A stretch of 64,000 bases of DNA. It comes from Hyphomicrobiaceae bacterium UBA7697. GTDB taxonomy: Bacteria > Pseudomonadota > Alphaproteobacteria > Rhizobiales > Methyloligellaceae. The notes beneath the pieces were generated by a model. It saw only the letters and a program-made list of their open reading frames with translations, was not told where the DNA came from and ran no database searches. Shown here one piece after another: positions 56,501 through 64,000 of this stretch (positions are counted from its first letter, which is position 1; every line of letters begins with the position of its first letter). Location: the NCBI GenBank assembly GCA_002482645.1, contig DLGJ01000008.1, positions 567,253-631,252 of the forward strand. The letters are read 5' to 3'. Position numbers and translations under genes: made by a program.

Positions 56501-56886
56501 GAGGACCTCCTGCGCCAGGCCAGTGCGCCCGCCAACGCCGTGACAGCACACTCCAGGCCCTCGACGCGCCGGTCCAACTCCGGGTCGTCTCTGCGGTCCT
56601 CGACGACCTCGCAAGCGTGAGCAACCGTCGTACGATCCCGGGAAAAAAGCACGCCCACTTCCGTCATGCTCAAACCGCACACCACGTGGGCCAAATACAT
56701 GGCGACTTGCCGCGCGAAAGCGGCTCGCGGCGACCGGCGCGTCGCAGCGCCAAGCTCCTCGGGAGCCACGTCGAACACGAGTGCCACAGCGGGGTCGATC
56801 AATTGGCGGACCCGCTTACCGCCCCCCTGCTGAAATTCCAATTGGCCCTTGATGTCCTGTTGCTCTTCGCTCCCCAACATACTCAT
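56497..56886 (-). CDS. DnaA domain IV-like helix-turn-helix protein
   Basis: 129 residues, start 56886 (GGAGAG upstream; ATG 56880 also possible). ARQVAMYLAHVVCGLSMTEV and GVLFSRDRTTVAHACEVVED resemble the DNA-binding domain of DnaA, where R-D-x-T-T-V-x-H-A reads the DnaA box. No ATPase domain. Such small proteins could compete at DnaA boxes or regulate genes. Operon with the DUF6456 gene. Confidence 0.75.
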   Translation of the reverse strand: MSMLGSEEQQDIKGQLEFQQGGGKRVRQLIDPAVALVFDVAPEELGAATRRSPRAAFARQVAMYLAHVVCGLSMTEVGVLFSRDRTTVAHACEVVEDRRDDPELDRRVEGLECAVTALAGALAWRRRSS

Positions 56887-57068
56887 CGACCCACTCTCCT
56901 CTCAAACTCGAATAGGAATATTCTCCTACTCACTCTAGTGGTCAACGCGATGGCGGGGATAGAGAAGAGCCGCGGCAGGGCCAACGTTGGGGAAGCCTTT
57001 CCCCGCGTAAATCTGCCTCGGTCAGCGACGCGTGGTGGTTGCCGAGCAACCTTCCGCAGGAACGGGTC

Positions 57069-57617
57069 TCAGGCGTTCGATGACCGTATGGGGTCCCTGT
57101 ACCCCACGCCGCGCGCACCGGCGAGATACGACGTAAACTCGGAGACGCGTTCGGCGTCGGCGGCCGTCGCCGCCACGTCGTGGCAGAGAATCCGATCGAC
57201 ACGTACGCCATCGTCCGACAATGGGAGCCGCAGCCAGCAGAGCAATACATGATCGCGGCCCTCGGCGGGCCCGCGCACCACCCCCTGCGCGGGCACAGCT
57301 TGAGTCGCGATGCGCAAATGGATGCTGTGCCAGGGCGCCGCCGAACTCCCGGAAAAGACCTCGGACATCCGTAGGCCGGTGATCTCGCGGCCGTAAATGT
57401 CCCGCAAGCGTGTGCCGGCAAGACGAAAATGCCCGTGATCGAAGCCGTCGCGGAGGTCGATCAGCCCGAGATGAGGCAAAAGACGAGGAACTTTCAGGGG
57501 ATCGAAATCCGCTCGCGCCGGCATCGTCCGGCTGCCCGCGATTTCGTGCCAGTAGTCGAATAGTAATCGCTGTCCCGGCAGCGCCAACTGTGCCCGGAAG
57601 GCGCAATCGGACAGCAT
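57069..57617 (-). CDS. PAS domain protein (PAS_5-like)
   Basis: 182 residues from ATG 57617, behind GAGGGG; a TTG at 57632 is also in frame. LLFDYWHEIAGSRTMPARAD, PRLLPHLGLIDLRDGFDHGH and FRLAGTRLRDIYGREITGLR are the pattern of stand-alone PAS_5 proteins of Hyphomicrobiales. Sensory role assumed; no output domain attached. Complete. Confidence 0.78.
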   Translation of the reverse strand: MLSDCAFRAQLALPGQRLLFDYWHEIAGSRTMPARADFDPLKVPRLLPHLGLIDLRDGFDHGHFRLAGTRLRDIYGREITGLRMSEVFSGSSAAPWHSIHLRIATQAVPAQGVVRGPAEGRDHVLLCWLRLPLSDDGVRVDRILCHDVAATAADAERVSEFTSYLAGARGVGYRDPIRSSNA

Positions 57618-57873
57618 CACATCCCCTCGCAAATTCGAATCGGCCCGCCCGTCGAATATGGGCGAGGTGCGCCGTCACATGCAAGAGGAGGTCAGATTTT
57701 CTCCAAACATCACAATAGGTTGTGGCAATGCGGCGCACGCACACCCGATCTTGCGGCGTGCTTTAGAAGGAGCGGGCCCGGCGCGGGGCGTTTGGCTTGT
57801 GAATTTTGAGAATGAGTTCGGCACGCCGCGCGAGGAGCCCGGCGGCTTGGGGCGGTTTGGCCGAGCGCTGGAT

Positions 57874-58281
57874 CTAGCGGCGGCGCTGCCCGAGTCCCAT
57901 CCGCTTGGCGAGGTCCGAGCGCGCGGCGGCATAGTTCGGCGCCACCATCGGATAGTCGTGCGGCAGTCCCCACTTCTCGCGGTATTCTTCCGGAGACAAA
58001 TCGTAATGCGTCCGAAGATGACGCTTCAGGGATTTGAATTTCTTACCGTCTTCCAGGCAGATGATGTAATCGGACGTCACGGATTTCTTGACGGGGACCG
58101 CCGGCCGCAGTTCTTCCTTGACCGGAATGCCGCCCGAACCTGATGCTTTCTTCAAAGCATCGAACACATGATGGATGAGGCTCGGCAAGTCCGCGGCCAC
58201 GACGGTGTTGTTGCTGACATAAGCCGAAACGATGTCTGCCGTCAGTTCAACGAGCTCGTCCTTCTCCGCCATAGTGTCCAT
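57874..58281 (-). CDS. mucR: MucR/Ros-family zinc-finger regulator
   Basis: 135 residues, start 58281 (AAGGAG 8 nt upstream). ELTADIVSAYVSNNTVVAAD is the oligomerisation region; SDYIICLEDGKKFKSLKRHL and RTHYDLSPEEYREKWGLPHD form the prokaryotic zinc-finger domain, although the first metal position reads C-L-E-D with a single Cys, as in MucR variants that use other ligands. MucR proteins act as H-NS-like repressors at AT-rich promoters. The AT-rich upstream region (58282-58738) fits autoregulation. Confidence 0.88.
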   Translation of the reverse strand: MDTMAEKDELVELTADIVSAYVSNNTVVAADLPSLIHHVFDALKKASGSGGIPVKEELRPAVPVKKSVTSDYIICLEDGKKFKSLKRHLRTHYDLSPEEYREKWGLPHDYPMVAPNYAAARSDLAKRMGLGQRRR

Positions 58282-58738
58282 GATTTAGCTCCTTATGCCG
58301 TCCCGGTCCCCATTTGACCGCGCAAATCCGCGGTTCCGCGACTCAATCCGCATCTCCCACAATTAAGTGCTCCTTGAAAGTCACCCAATTGCGCCGTTTT
58401 TGTGGCCTGAAACCTACAATCAACGAAACTTAAATGCCATATAGGCGGTTTAGTTTCAGCGAATTTCTTCGTATAGCATCTTTCGACAAAACCGCAACGA
58501 GCCTTTTCTCGCGAAGACTGAGGAAAAACAATAAAGTCGCCCATCGTGTAACGCTTTCTCTGCGGCGTATCACCGCGAGTTTCATTTGAATTGGCGAAAA
58601 ACTCTGTATGCGCCTGTAACGCGCGGGTCACGAAGACCCGTTGCTCAATCAAGCCTGCGTGACAGCTCTTAGAGGCCGGCGCGGGTGTCCCCATATTCTG
58701 TGGCGACGACCACGATGTACGCACTGGAAAGGCACCAA
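58282..58738. promoter_or_regulatory. AT-rich leader of the MucR gene
   Basis: About 450 bp without credible genes. It is AT-rich with T/A runs (ATTAAGTGCTCC, GAAACTTAAATGCC, AAAAACAATAAAG), the kind of DNA MucR binds. The divergent msrB promoter lies at its right end. Confidence 0.45.
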
Positions 58739-59179
58739 ATGAACAAGACCGATAAGACGGCCGGTACGGTGGCCCGCTCCACCCCGGAGGATTGGCGTGA
58801 GCGGCTCACCCCGGAGCAGTTCCACGTCACGCGCGAGCACGGCACCGAGCGCGCCTTCAGCCATCCCTATCACGAGGAGAAGAGCGCCGGGATGTACCGC
58901 TGTGTATGCTGTGGCACGCCGCTCTTCAGCTCCGATACGAAGTTCGATTCGGGAACGGGCTGGCCAAGCTTCACCGATGTCGCCGCCGCCGATACCGTGA
59001 CGAAGCACGAGGACAACAGCTACGGCATGCGCCGCGTCGAGGTACGCTGCGCGACTTGCGATGCGCATCTGGGCCACGTTTTCCCCGATGGGCCGGGCGA
59101 AACGGGCCTACGCTACTGCATCAATGGCTGCGCGCTCGCGCTTGACACGGGCGGAACGGACGGCAACACGTCGGGTTAG
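58739..59179 (+). CDS. msrB: Peptide-methionine (R)-S-oxide reductase
   Basis: 146 residues from ATG 58739. Zinc ligands CVCCG and CATCD (Cys55/58 and Cys104/107), FDSGTGWPSFTD and RYCINGCALAL with catalytic Cys127 define MsrB. It repairs methionine-R-sulfoxide in proteins, a defence against oxidation. No signal peptide, so cytoplasmic. The oligopeptidase gene follows 73 nt later and may be cotranscribed. Confidence 0.93.
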   Translation: MNKTDKTAGTVARSTPEDWRERLTPEQFHVTREHGTERAFSHPYHEEKSAGMYRCVCCGTPLFSSDTKFDSGTGWPSFTDVAAADTVTKHEDNSYGMRRVEVRCATCDAHLGHVFPDGPGETGLRYCINGCALALDTGGTDGNTSG

Positions 59180-59252
59180 TTCCCAACTGGCGGAATGTGC
59201 TTTGGACCTAGCGCATTTAGCCCTTTATATGGCCCAAATACGCACCAATCAC

Positions 59253-61343
59253 ATGACCATGACCACCTCGTCCCCGCGCGGCCCGAGCGCCCCGCGCCGC
59301 CCCTCCCACACGGATCACCACGGCATCACACGGCAGGACGACTACGCCTGGCTGCGCGCCGGCAACTGGCAAGCGGTGATGCGAGACCCGTCCGTTTTGC
59401 CCCAGGATATCCGCGCCCATTTGGAGGCGGAAAACGCCTACACGGCCGCCGTGATGGAGGATACGGAGGCTCTGCAGCAGACGCTGTTCGAAGAAATGAA
59501 GGGGCGGATCAAGGAAGACGATTCGAGCGTGCCCGCCCCCGACGGGCCCTTCGACTACTACACGCGCTACATAACCGGCGGCCAGCAGCCGCTGTTCTGC
59601 CGGCGCCCTCGCGGAGGCGGGGACGAAGCGATCCTGATCGACGGCAACAAGCTCGCCGAAGGCCATGCCTATTTCCGCATCGGCCAGGTCGCGCATAGCC
59701 CCGACCACAAACTCATCGCCTACGCCGCCGACACCAAGGGCTCCGAATACTTCACAGCTAGGATCATCGACGCCGAAACCGGCGCTGTCATCGCGGAGTC
59801 CATCACCGACAGCTGCGGCGGACTGGAATGGGCCGCCGACAGCAAGACGCTGCTCTATGTCTGGCTCGACGAAGAGCACCGGCCCCGCAAGCTTTTCGCG
59901 CACAAGCTGGGCGACGTTGGCGACGACCGTCTCATCCACGACCAAACCGATCCCGGCCTCTTCCTCGATGTCGGCATGACACTGGATGGCCAGTATCTGC
60001 TTCTCAGCACCCACGACCACGAGACGTCCGAAGTCAGCTTGATCGACGCGTCCGACCCTTACGCGCCGCCGCGGCTCGTGGCACCGCGCGCGCCCGAACA
60101 CGAATATTCCGTGTGCCACCACGAAGGGCGGCTTATCATTCTGACCAATTCGGGAGGTGCGGAGGATTTCCGCATCGTCGAGGCACCCGCGGACGCCCCC
60201 TCGCCCGAGAATTGGACCGAGATCGAACCGCACCGGCCGGGACGGCTGATCCTCGATGTCGTCGCGTTCAAGGATTTCCTCGTCCGGTTGGAACGGGAGA
60301 ATGGACTGCCGCGCATTGTCATCCGCCGTTTCGCGGACGGCGAAGAACATGCCATCGCTTTCGACGAGGAAGCCTATGCGCTCGGCATGAGCGCGGGCTA
60401 CGAATACGACACGACGACGCTGCGCTTCACCTATGCGTCGATGACGACCCCCGCCCAGACCTATGACTACGACATGGAGACCCGGGACCGCGTGCTGCGG
60501 AAGACGCAAGAAGTTCCGAGCGGACACGACCCGAGCCTCTACGTGACGCGGCGCGTCTTTGCACCGGCGAAGGACGGCGAGACCGTTCCGGTGACCCTGC
60601 TCTATCGCAGGGACACGAAGCTCGACGGCAGTGCACCGCTCCTGCTTTACGGCTACGGCTCCTACGGCATCACCATTCCCGCAGGCTTCATGACCAACGC
60701 GCTCTCGCTGGTCGATCGCGGTTTCGTATACGCCATCGCCCATATTCGCGGCGGCAAGGACAAGGGCTTTTCCTGGTACAAGAACGGCAAGCGCGCGAAG
60801 AAGGTGAACAGCTTCACCGATTTCATCGCGGCGGGCGAATATCTCGCGGCGGAGAAGTTCACCTCGCGCGGGCGCATCGTGGCGCAAGGCGGCAGTGCCG
60901 GTGGCATGCTGATGGGCGCCGTCGCCAACATGGCGCCGGACCTGTTCCTCGGCATCATCGCCGAAGTGCCCTTTGTCGACGTTCTCACGACCATGCTCGA
61001 TGCAAGCCTGCCCCTGACCCCGCCGGAATGGCCAGAATGGGGCAACCCGATCGAGAGCGCGCAGGACTACCGCGCCATCGCCGCCTATTCGCCCTACGAC
61101 AACGTGACGGCGAAGGCCTATCCGAACATTCTCGCGCTCGCCGGTCTGACGGACCCGCGCGTGACATATTGGGAGCCCGCGAAATGGATCGCGAAGCTTC
61201 GCGTGAACGATACGGGCGGCAAGCTGATCTTGCTGAAGACCAATATGGAAGCCGGCCATGCCGGAGCCTCGGGCCGCTTCGACCGGCTCAAGGAAGTCGC
61301 TCTGTCCTACGCCTTCGCGTTGAAGCTTGCGGGGCGCACCTAA
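59253..61343 (+). CDS. S9 family peptidase, oligopeptidase B type
   Basis: 696 residues; ATG 59253 chosen because HTDHHGITRQDDYAWLR then lies at the usual distance, though 59229 is possible. An N-terminal beta-propeller (~80-410) and an alpha/beta hydrolase domain follow. The nucleophile is in QGGSAGGMLMG (~547); MEAGHAGASGRFD near the end holds the catalytic His; YGYGSYGITIPAGF is the oxyanion region. It cleaves short peptides, typically after basic residues. Complete. Confidence 0.9.
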   Translation: MTMTTSSPRGPSAPRRPSHTDHHGITRQDDYAWLRAGNWQAVMRDPSVLPQDIRAHLEAENAYTAAVMEDTEALQQTLFEEMKGRIKEDDSSVPAPDGPFDYYTRYITGGQQPLFCRRPRGGGDEAILIDGNKLAEGHAYFRIGQVAHSPDHKLIAYAADTKGSEYFTARIIDAETGAVIAESITDSCGGLEWAADSKTLLYVWLDEEHRPRKLFAHKLGDVGDDRLIHDQTDPGLFLDVGMTLDGQYLLLSTHDHETSEVSLIDASDPYAPPRLVAPRAPEHEYSVCHHEGRLIILTNSGGAEDFRIVEAPADAPSPENWTEIEPHRPGRLILDVVAFKDFLVRLERENGLPRIVIRRFADGEEHAIAFDEEAYALGMSAGYEYDTTTLRFTYASMTTPAQTYDYDMETRDRVLRKTQEVPSGHDPSLYVTRRVFAPAKDGETVPVTLLYRRDTKLDGSAPLLLYGYGSYGITIPAGFMTNALSLVDRGFVYAIAHIRGGKDKGFSWYKNGKRAKKVNSFTDFIAAGEYLAAEKFTSRGRIVAQGGSAGGMLMGAVANMAPDLFLGIIAEVPFVDVLTTMLDASLPLTPPEWPEWGNPIESAQDYRAIAAYSPYDNVTAKAYPNILALAGLTDPRVTYWEPAKWIAKLRVNDTGGKLILLKTNMEAGHAGASGRFDRLKEVALSYAFALKLAGRT

Positions 61344-61382
61344 CGGGGCTCCTTCGCTGACGAGCGTTCCGCCCTTAGCAGG

Positions 61383-61615
61383 GCCATGCCCGGACTCGAT
61401 TCGGGCATCCGCGAAATGCCTCCCTACCGCCCTCAAAGACGTGGATGGCCGGGCCGAGCCCGGCCATGACGAGGAAACGGGCGAGTCTGCAGTTGCCGAC
61501 TTACTTGGCCAAGTCTCCTACGTCGTCATGCCCGGACTTAATCCGGGCATCCACGAAATGCCTCCGTACCACCCTTAAAGACGTGGATGGCCGGGCCGAG
61601 CCCGGCCATGACGGC
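61383..61615. repeat. Four alternating REP palindromes
   Basis: Two types alternate: ATGCCCGGACT..GGGCATCC (61383-61411, 61528-61557) and GTGGATGGCCGGGCCGAGCC..GGCCATGAC (61440-61470, 61582-61612). The two blocks are near-identical, a local duplication of a paired REP. No gene in 61344-61740. Confidence 0.85.
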
Positions 61616-61740
61616 AGACGAGTCAGTTCTGCTTGCGTGCCGGTCTCGCTCGACCGGCCTGGCCGAGGAACAACGCTTGCAGGCCCCTGCATCTTCAACA
61701 CAAGATAGGCGGAACGCAGCGGACGGAGCGGCGCCTGAAC

Positions 61741-62415
61741 ATGAGCCTTATCGACATCTTGGCGTTTGCCTGGTTTTGCCTGTGTTACTTCGGTTACGCC
61801 TGGGCCGTGCGTCATGGCCCGCTGAAGTCGCGGCGCGGTCTCGTGGCCGCCGTCAATGACCGGCGCGCGCAGTGGATGGAAACGGCCCTGAGGCGCGACA
61901 TCCGCATCATGGATGCCCAACTCATCACGTCGCTATCGAGCGGAAACGCGTTCTTTGCATCCACGTCCGTTCTCGTGCTGGGCGGGCTGGCGGCCATGCT
62001 CGGCGCCGTGGACAACGTAAAGACCCGGCTCGAGCAGTTGCCGTTCATCGCCGACACGCCGCTGGTCCTGTGGGAATTCAAGATCCTGTTCCTGATGATG
62101 CTGATGATCCTGTCCTTCTTCTCCTTCGCCTGGGCCTTCCGGCTCACACATTATGTGGGCACGATGTTCGGCGCCCTGCCGCTACAGTCCGAAGCCAACA
62201 CGGAAAAGGCGCAAATCCATGCGCGCAAGACGGCCGAACTCGTCGCACTGTCCGGGCGGCATCTCAATTCGGGCCTGCGGACGATCTACTTTGCCATCGC
62301 CGGACTCACCTGGTTCGTGAGCCCGATCCTGTTCGCCGCCGCATGCGCGCTGGTGACGTTTATCGTCTACCGGCGCGAATACCTTTCGGAAGCCTTTTCC
62401 GTCATCGACCGCTAA
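61741..62415 (+). CDS. DUF599 family membrane protein
   Basis: 224 residues from ATG 61741. Four membrane segments: LIDILAFAWFCLCYFGYAWA, a second near FFASTSVLVLGGLAAML, a third (FKILFLMMLMILSFFSFAWA) and a fourth near FVSPILFAAACALVTFIVYR. RAQWMETALRRDIRIMDAQL is a conserved DUF599 loop. Inner-membrane protein, role unknown. Complete. Confidence 0.88.
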   Translation: MSLIDILAFAWFCLCYFGYAWAVRHGPLKSRRGLVAAVNDRRAQWMETALRRDIRIMDAQLITSLSSGNAFFASTSVLVLGGLAAMLGAVDNVKTRLEQLPFIADTPLVLWEFKILFLMMLMILSFFSFAWAFRLTHYVGTMFGALPLQSEANTEKAQIHARKTAELVALSGRHLNSGLRTIYFAIAGLTWFVSPILFAAACALVTFIVYRREYLSEAFSVIDR

Positions 62416-62455
62416 GGGGAGGGCCGGGCCTAGGACGACGGCATTGCACCTGAAT

Positions 62456-62487
62456 CGTCATGCCCGGACTTGATCCGGGCATCCACG
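62456..62487. repeat. REP palindrome
   Basis: CGTCATGCCCGGACTTGATC..CGGGCATCCACG in the gap between the DUF599 and isochorismatase-family genes. Confidence 0.85.
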
Positions 62488-62533
62488 AAACGCCTCTAGG
62501 CGGAGCCGTGCGATCCATGCCAGAGTGCCGCGT

Positions 62534-63088
62534 ATGCTGCTGTCCCGCGAAAAATCCCAAGTCCTCATCGTCGACGTACAAGACAAGCTCCTCAGCGCCA
62601 TTTCCGGTGCGGACCGGGTGGTCGATCGTTGCGTGCGTCTCGTCCTCGCCGCCCGCAAGCTGGCCATCCCCATCACCATGTCTGAGCAATACCCGCAAGG
62701 GCTGGGTCCCACTCACGATTCGGTCCGCGATGCGTTCGCCAATGACGGCTTCGTCGCCGACAAGACCGAATTCTCCTGCGCGCGGAACGACATGTTGCAC
62801 GAACGGCTGCACGATTTGCGCCGAGCCGGGCGCTCCCAAGTCGTGATCGGCGGGATTGAGGCTCATGTCTGCGTGCTGCAGACCGCCATGGATCTCGAAT
62901 CCCAAGGATTCGAGGCCTTCGTGGTGGCCGATGCCGTCGGCTCGCGCTCGAAGGTCAACCGCAAGCTCGCCCTGTCGCGGATGCAAAAGGCCGGTGTCGA
63001 TATCGTGGACTCGGAAATGGCGCTGTTCGAATGGATGGAACGGGCCGGAACCCCTGAGTTCAAGTCCCTTCAGGCCCTCGTCAAGTAG
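62534..63088 (+). CDS. Isochorismatase-family hydrolase
   Basis: 184 residues from ATG 62534; a GTG at 62525 is possible. SQVLIVDVQDKLLSAISGAD gives the catalytic Asp, KTEFSCARN the Lys, and GGIEAHVCVLQTAMDLESQG the nucleophilic Cys. TMSEQYPQGLG and HARS-like end follow the YcaC-like subgroup. Substrate is not defined; members hydrolyse amides such as carbamoyl compounds. Cytoplasmic, complete. Confidence 0.88.
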   Translation: MLLSREKSQVLIVDVQDKLLSAISGADRVVDRCVRLVLAARKLAIPITMSEQYPQGLGPTHDSVRDAFANDGFVADKTEFSCARNDMLHERLHDLRRAGRSQVVIGGIEAHVCVLQTAMDLESQGFEAFVVADAVGSRSKVNRKLALSRMQKAGVDIVDSEMALFEWMERAGTPEFKSLQALVK

Positions 63089-63372
63089 CGCGCCGCCGCA
63101 GAGCGCCTATGAACGGCCCCTGCAAGCGCGGTTCAGCTTGCGTTCAGGTAGAAAGACGCACTCTCCAAAGCGTCAGATCCCTGTAACTGATGTAGCGAAC
63201 CTTCCTCGGCACCGGGCGTGGAGTTCAGGGGCTCCACGTCCACCCCTCTTTCCCACGTCCACCTCTCTTTCAAGAGCCCAATCCGGTCCCGCCGCTCCGC
63301 TTGCTTCGCCTCCGGGGAGGCTTTAGCTTCGCGCCAGTTTTCCTGTTCACCCCTAGATGCGGAGATCCGAAA

Positions 63373-63981
63373 GTGGCATTCGAACTCGCCCCCCTCCCCT
63401 ACGCATACGATTCGCTGCAGCCTTATATGTCGGCCGAGACGCTGGAGTACCACCACGACAAGCACCACAAGGCCTACGTGGACAATCTCAACAAGCTGAT
63501 CGAGGGCACCGATTACGCGGGCAAGGACCTTGAGACCATCATCAAGGAAAGCTTCGGCAAGGACGCCGGCGTCTTCAACAATGCGGCGCAGAACTTCAAC
63601 CACATCCATTTCTGGCCCTGGATGACCAAGGACGGCGGCGGCAAAAAAGTGCCGGGTGCGATCCTGGCGCTGATCGACCGTGACCTTGGCGGCTTCGACA
63701 AGTTCCGGGCCGACTTCCTGCAGGCCGGCGCGACCCAGTTCGGCTCGGGCTGGGCCTGGCTCGCGATCAACAAGGACGGCAAGCTGGAAGTGACCAAGAC
63801 GCCCAACGGCGAGAACCCGCTCGTCCATGGCGGCTGGCCGCTTCTCGGCTGCGATGTGTGGGAGCACTCCTATTACATCGACTACCGCAACGCGCGTCCC
63901 AAATATCTCGAGGCCTGGTTCGACAACCTCATCAACTGGGGTCATGTCGAAGAGCTTTACGCGCAGTCGCCCTTCGTCTAG
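63373..63981 (+). CDS. sodB: Superoxide dismutase (Fe/Mn)
   Basis: 202 residues from a GTG at 63373 preceded by GGAG; reading further upstream adds an unlikely Arg/Phe-rich stretch. LPYAYDSLQPYMSAETLEYH then HHDKHHKAYVDNLN, the central QNFNHIHFWPWM, and LLGCDVWEHSYYIDYRNARP give all four metal ligands (His, His, Asp, His). It converts superoxide to peroxide and oxygen in the cytoplasm. Metal preference cannot be set from sequence here; residues favour iron. The upstream 63089-63372 contains a CGTGGAG..CTCCACG hairpin (63217-63238) and no gene. Confidence 0.93.
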   Translation: MAFELAPLPYAYDSLQPYMSAETLEYHHDKHHKAYVDNLNKLIEGTDYAGKDLETIIKESFGKDAGVFNNAAQNFNHIHFWPWMTKDGGGKKVPGAILALIDRDLGGFDKFRADFLQAGATQFGSGWAWLAINKDGKLEVTKTPNGENPLVHGGWPLLGCDVWEHSYYIDYRNARPKYLEAWFDNLINWGHVEELYAQSPFV

Positions 63982-64000
63982 GTTCTGTACCCATAAAGTG

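Noticed and set aside
58293..58724. Minus-strand open frame upstream of mucR
   Set aside because: Spans the AT-rich promoter region with no recognisable product; likely chance.
59217..61436. 739-residue open frame antisense to oligopeptidase B
   Set aside because: The sense frame has all catalytic motifs; the antisense product has none and arises from high GC at third positions.

Overview
The window is high-GC chromosomal DNA of an alphaproteobacterium, most likely order Hyphomicrobiales (Rhizobiales). The pointers are a Rhodobacter-type gene transfer agent (GTA) cluster, a DivJ-like kinase, a MucR regulator, DUF1491, DUF6456 and DUF5330 proteins, and many GTCATGCCCGG-type REP palindromes. 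The genus cannot be named from the sequence alone. No rRNA, tRNA or CRISPR array was recognised.

Positions 1-40650 hold a GTA structural cluster read on the minus strand from terS (40650) to the truncated baseplate gene g15 (790). Order is kept (g1, g2, portal, g3.5-like, protease, capsid, g6, g7, HK97-gp10-like, g8, g9, g10, g10.1, g11, g12, g13, g14, g15), but the cluster is pulled apart by inserts: a 19.2-kb mobile element between terminase and portal; an MFS transporter plus a large autotransporter between protease and capsid; a TerB-like gene between g8 and g9; and an AT-rich HEPN-like gene between g13 and g14. Small palindromes fill most gaps, and one pair has entered the g14 reading frame.

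The mobile element (about 19467-38648) is the most striking part. It has a large serine recombinase, a PIN/antitoxin pair, an AlpA-like regulator, a GGDEF protein, a TraA-type MobQ relaxase with a recognisable oriT, and TraC and TraD, but no coupling protein or type IV secretion genes, so it looks mobilizable rather than self-transmissible. Its cargo is a complete assimilatory nitrate pathway (NarK-type transporter, NasA, NirB, NirD, CysG) with its own NasS-NasT sensor. The control region can be read almost base by base: an NtrC-type site, a sigma-54 promoter, a two-hairpin ANTAR target, an intrinsic terminator, then the structural genes. Both ends fall in one split REP palindrome, and rejoining the element ends gives a near-symmetric attP-like site around GCCCG.

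Upstream of terS (40651-41287) is an array of nested hairpins, followed by an IS1-like element (41288-43607, 8-bp target duplication) that carries three passenger genes, including a Clp-fold serine protease. From 43.6 to 64 kb lies ordinary chromosome: small accessory genes to about 46 kb, then a class A penicillin-binding protein, DUF1214/DUF1254 proteins, a peptidoglycan-binding protein, a DivJ-like kinase, SufE, small regulators, MucR, MsrB, oligopeptidase B, DUF599, an isochorismatase-family hydrolase and superoxide dismutase.
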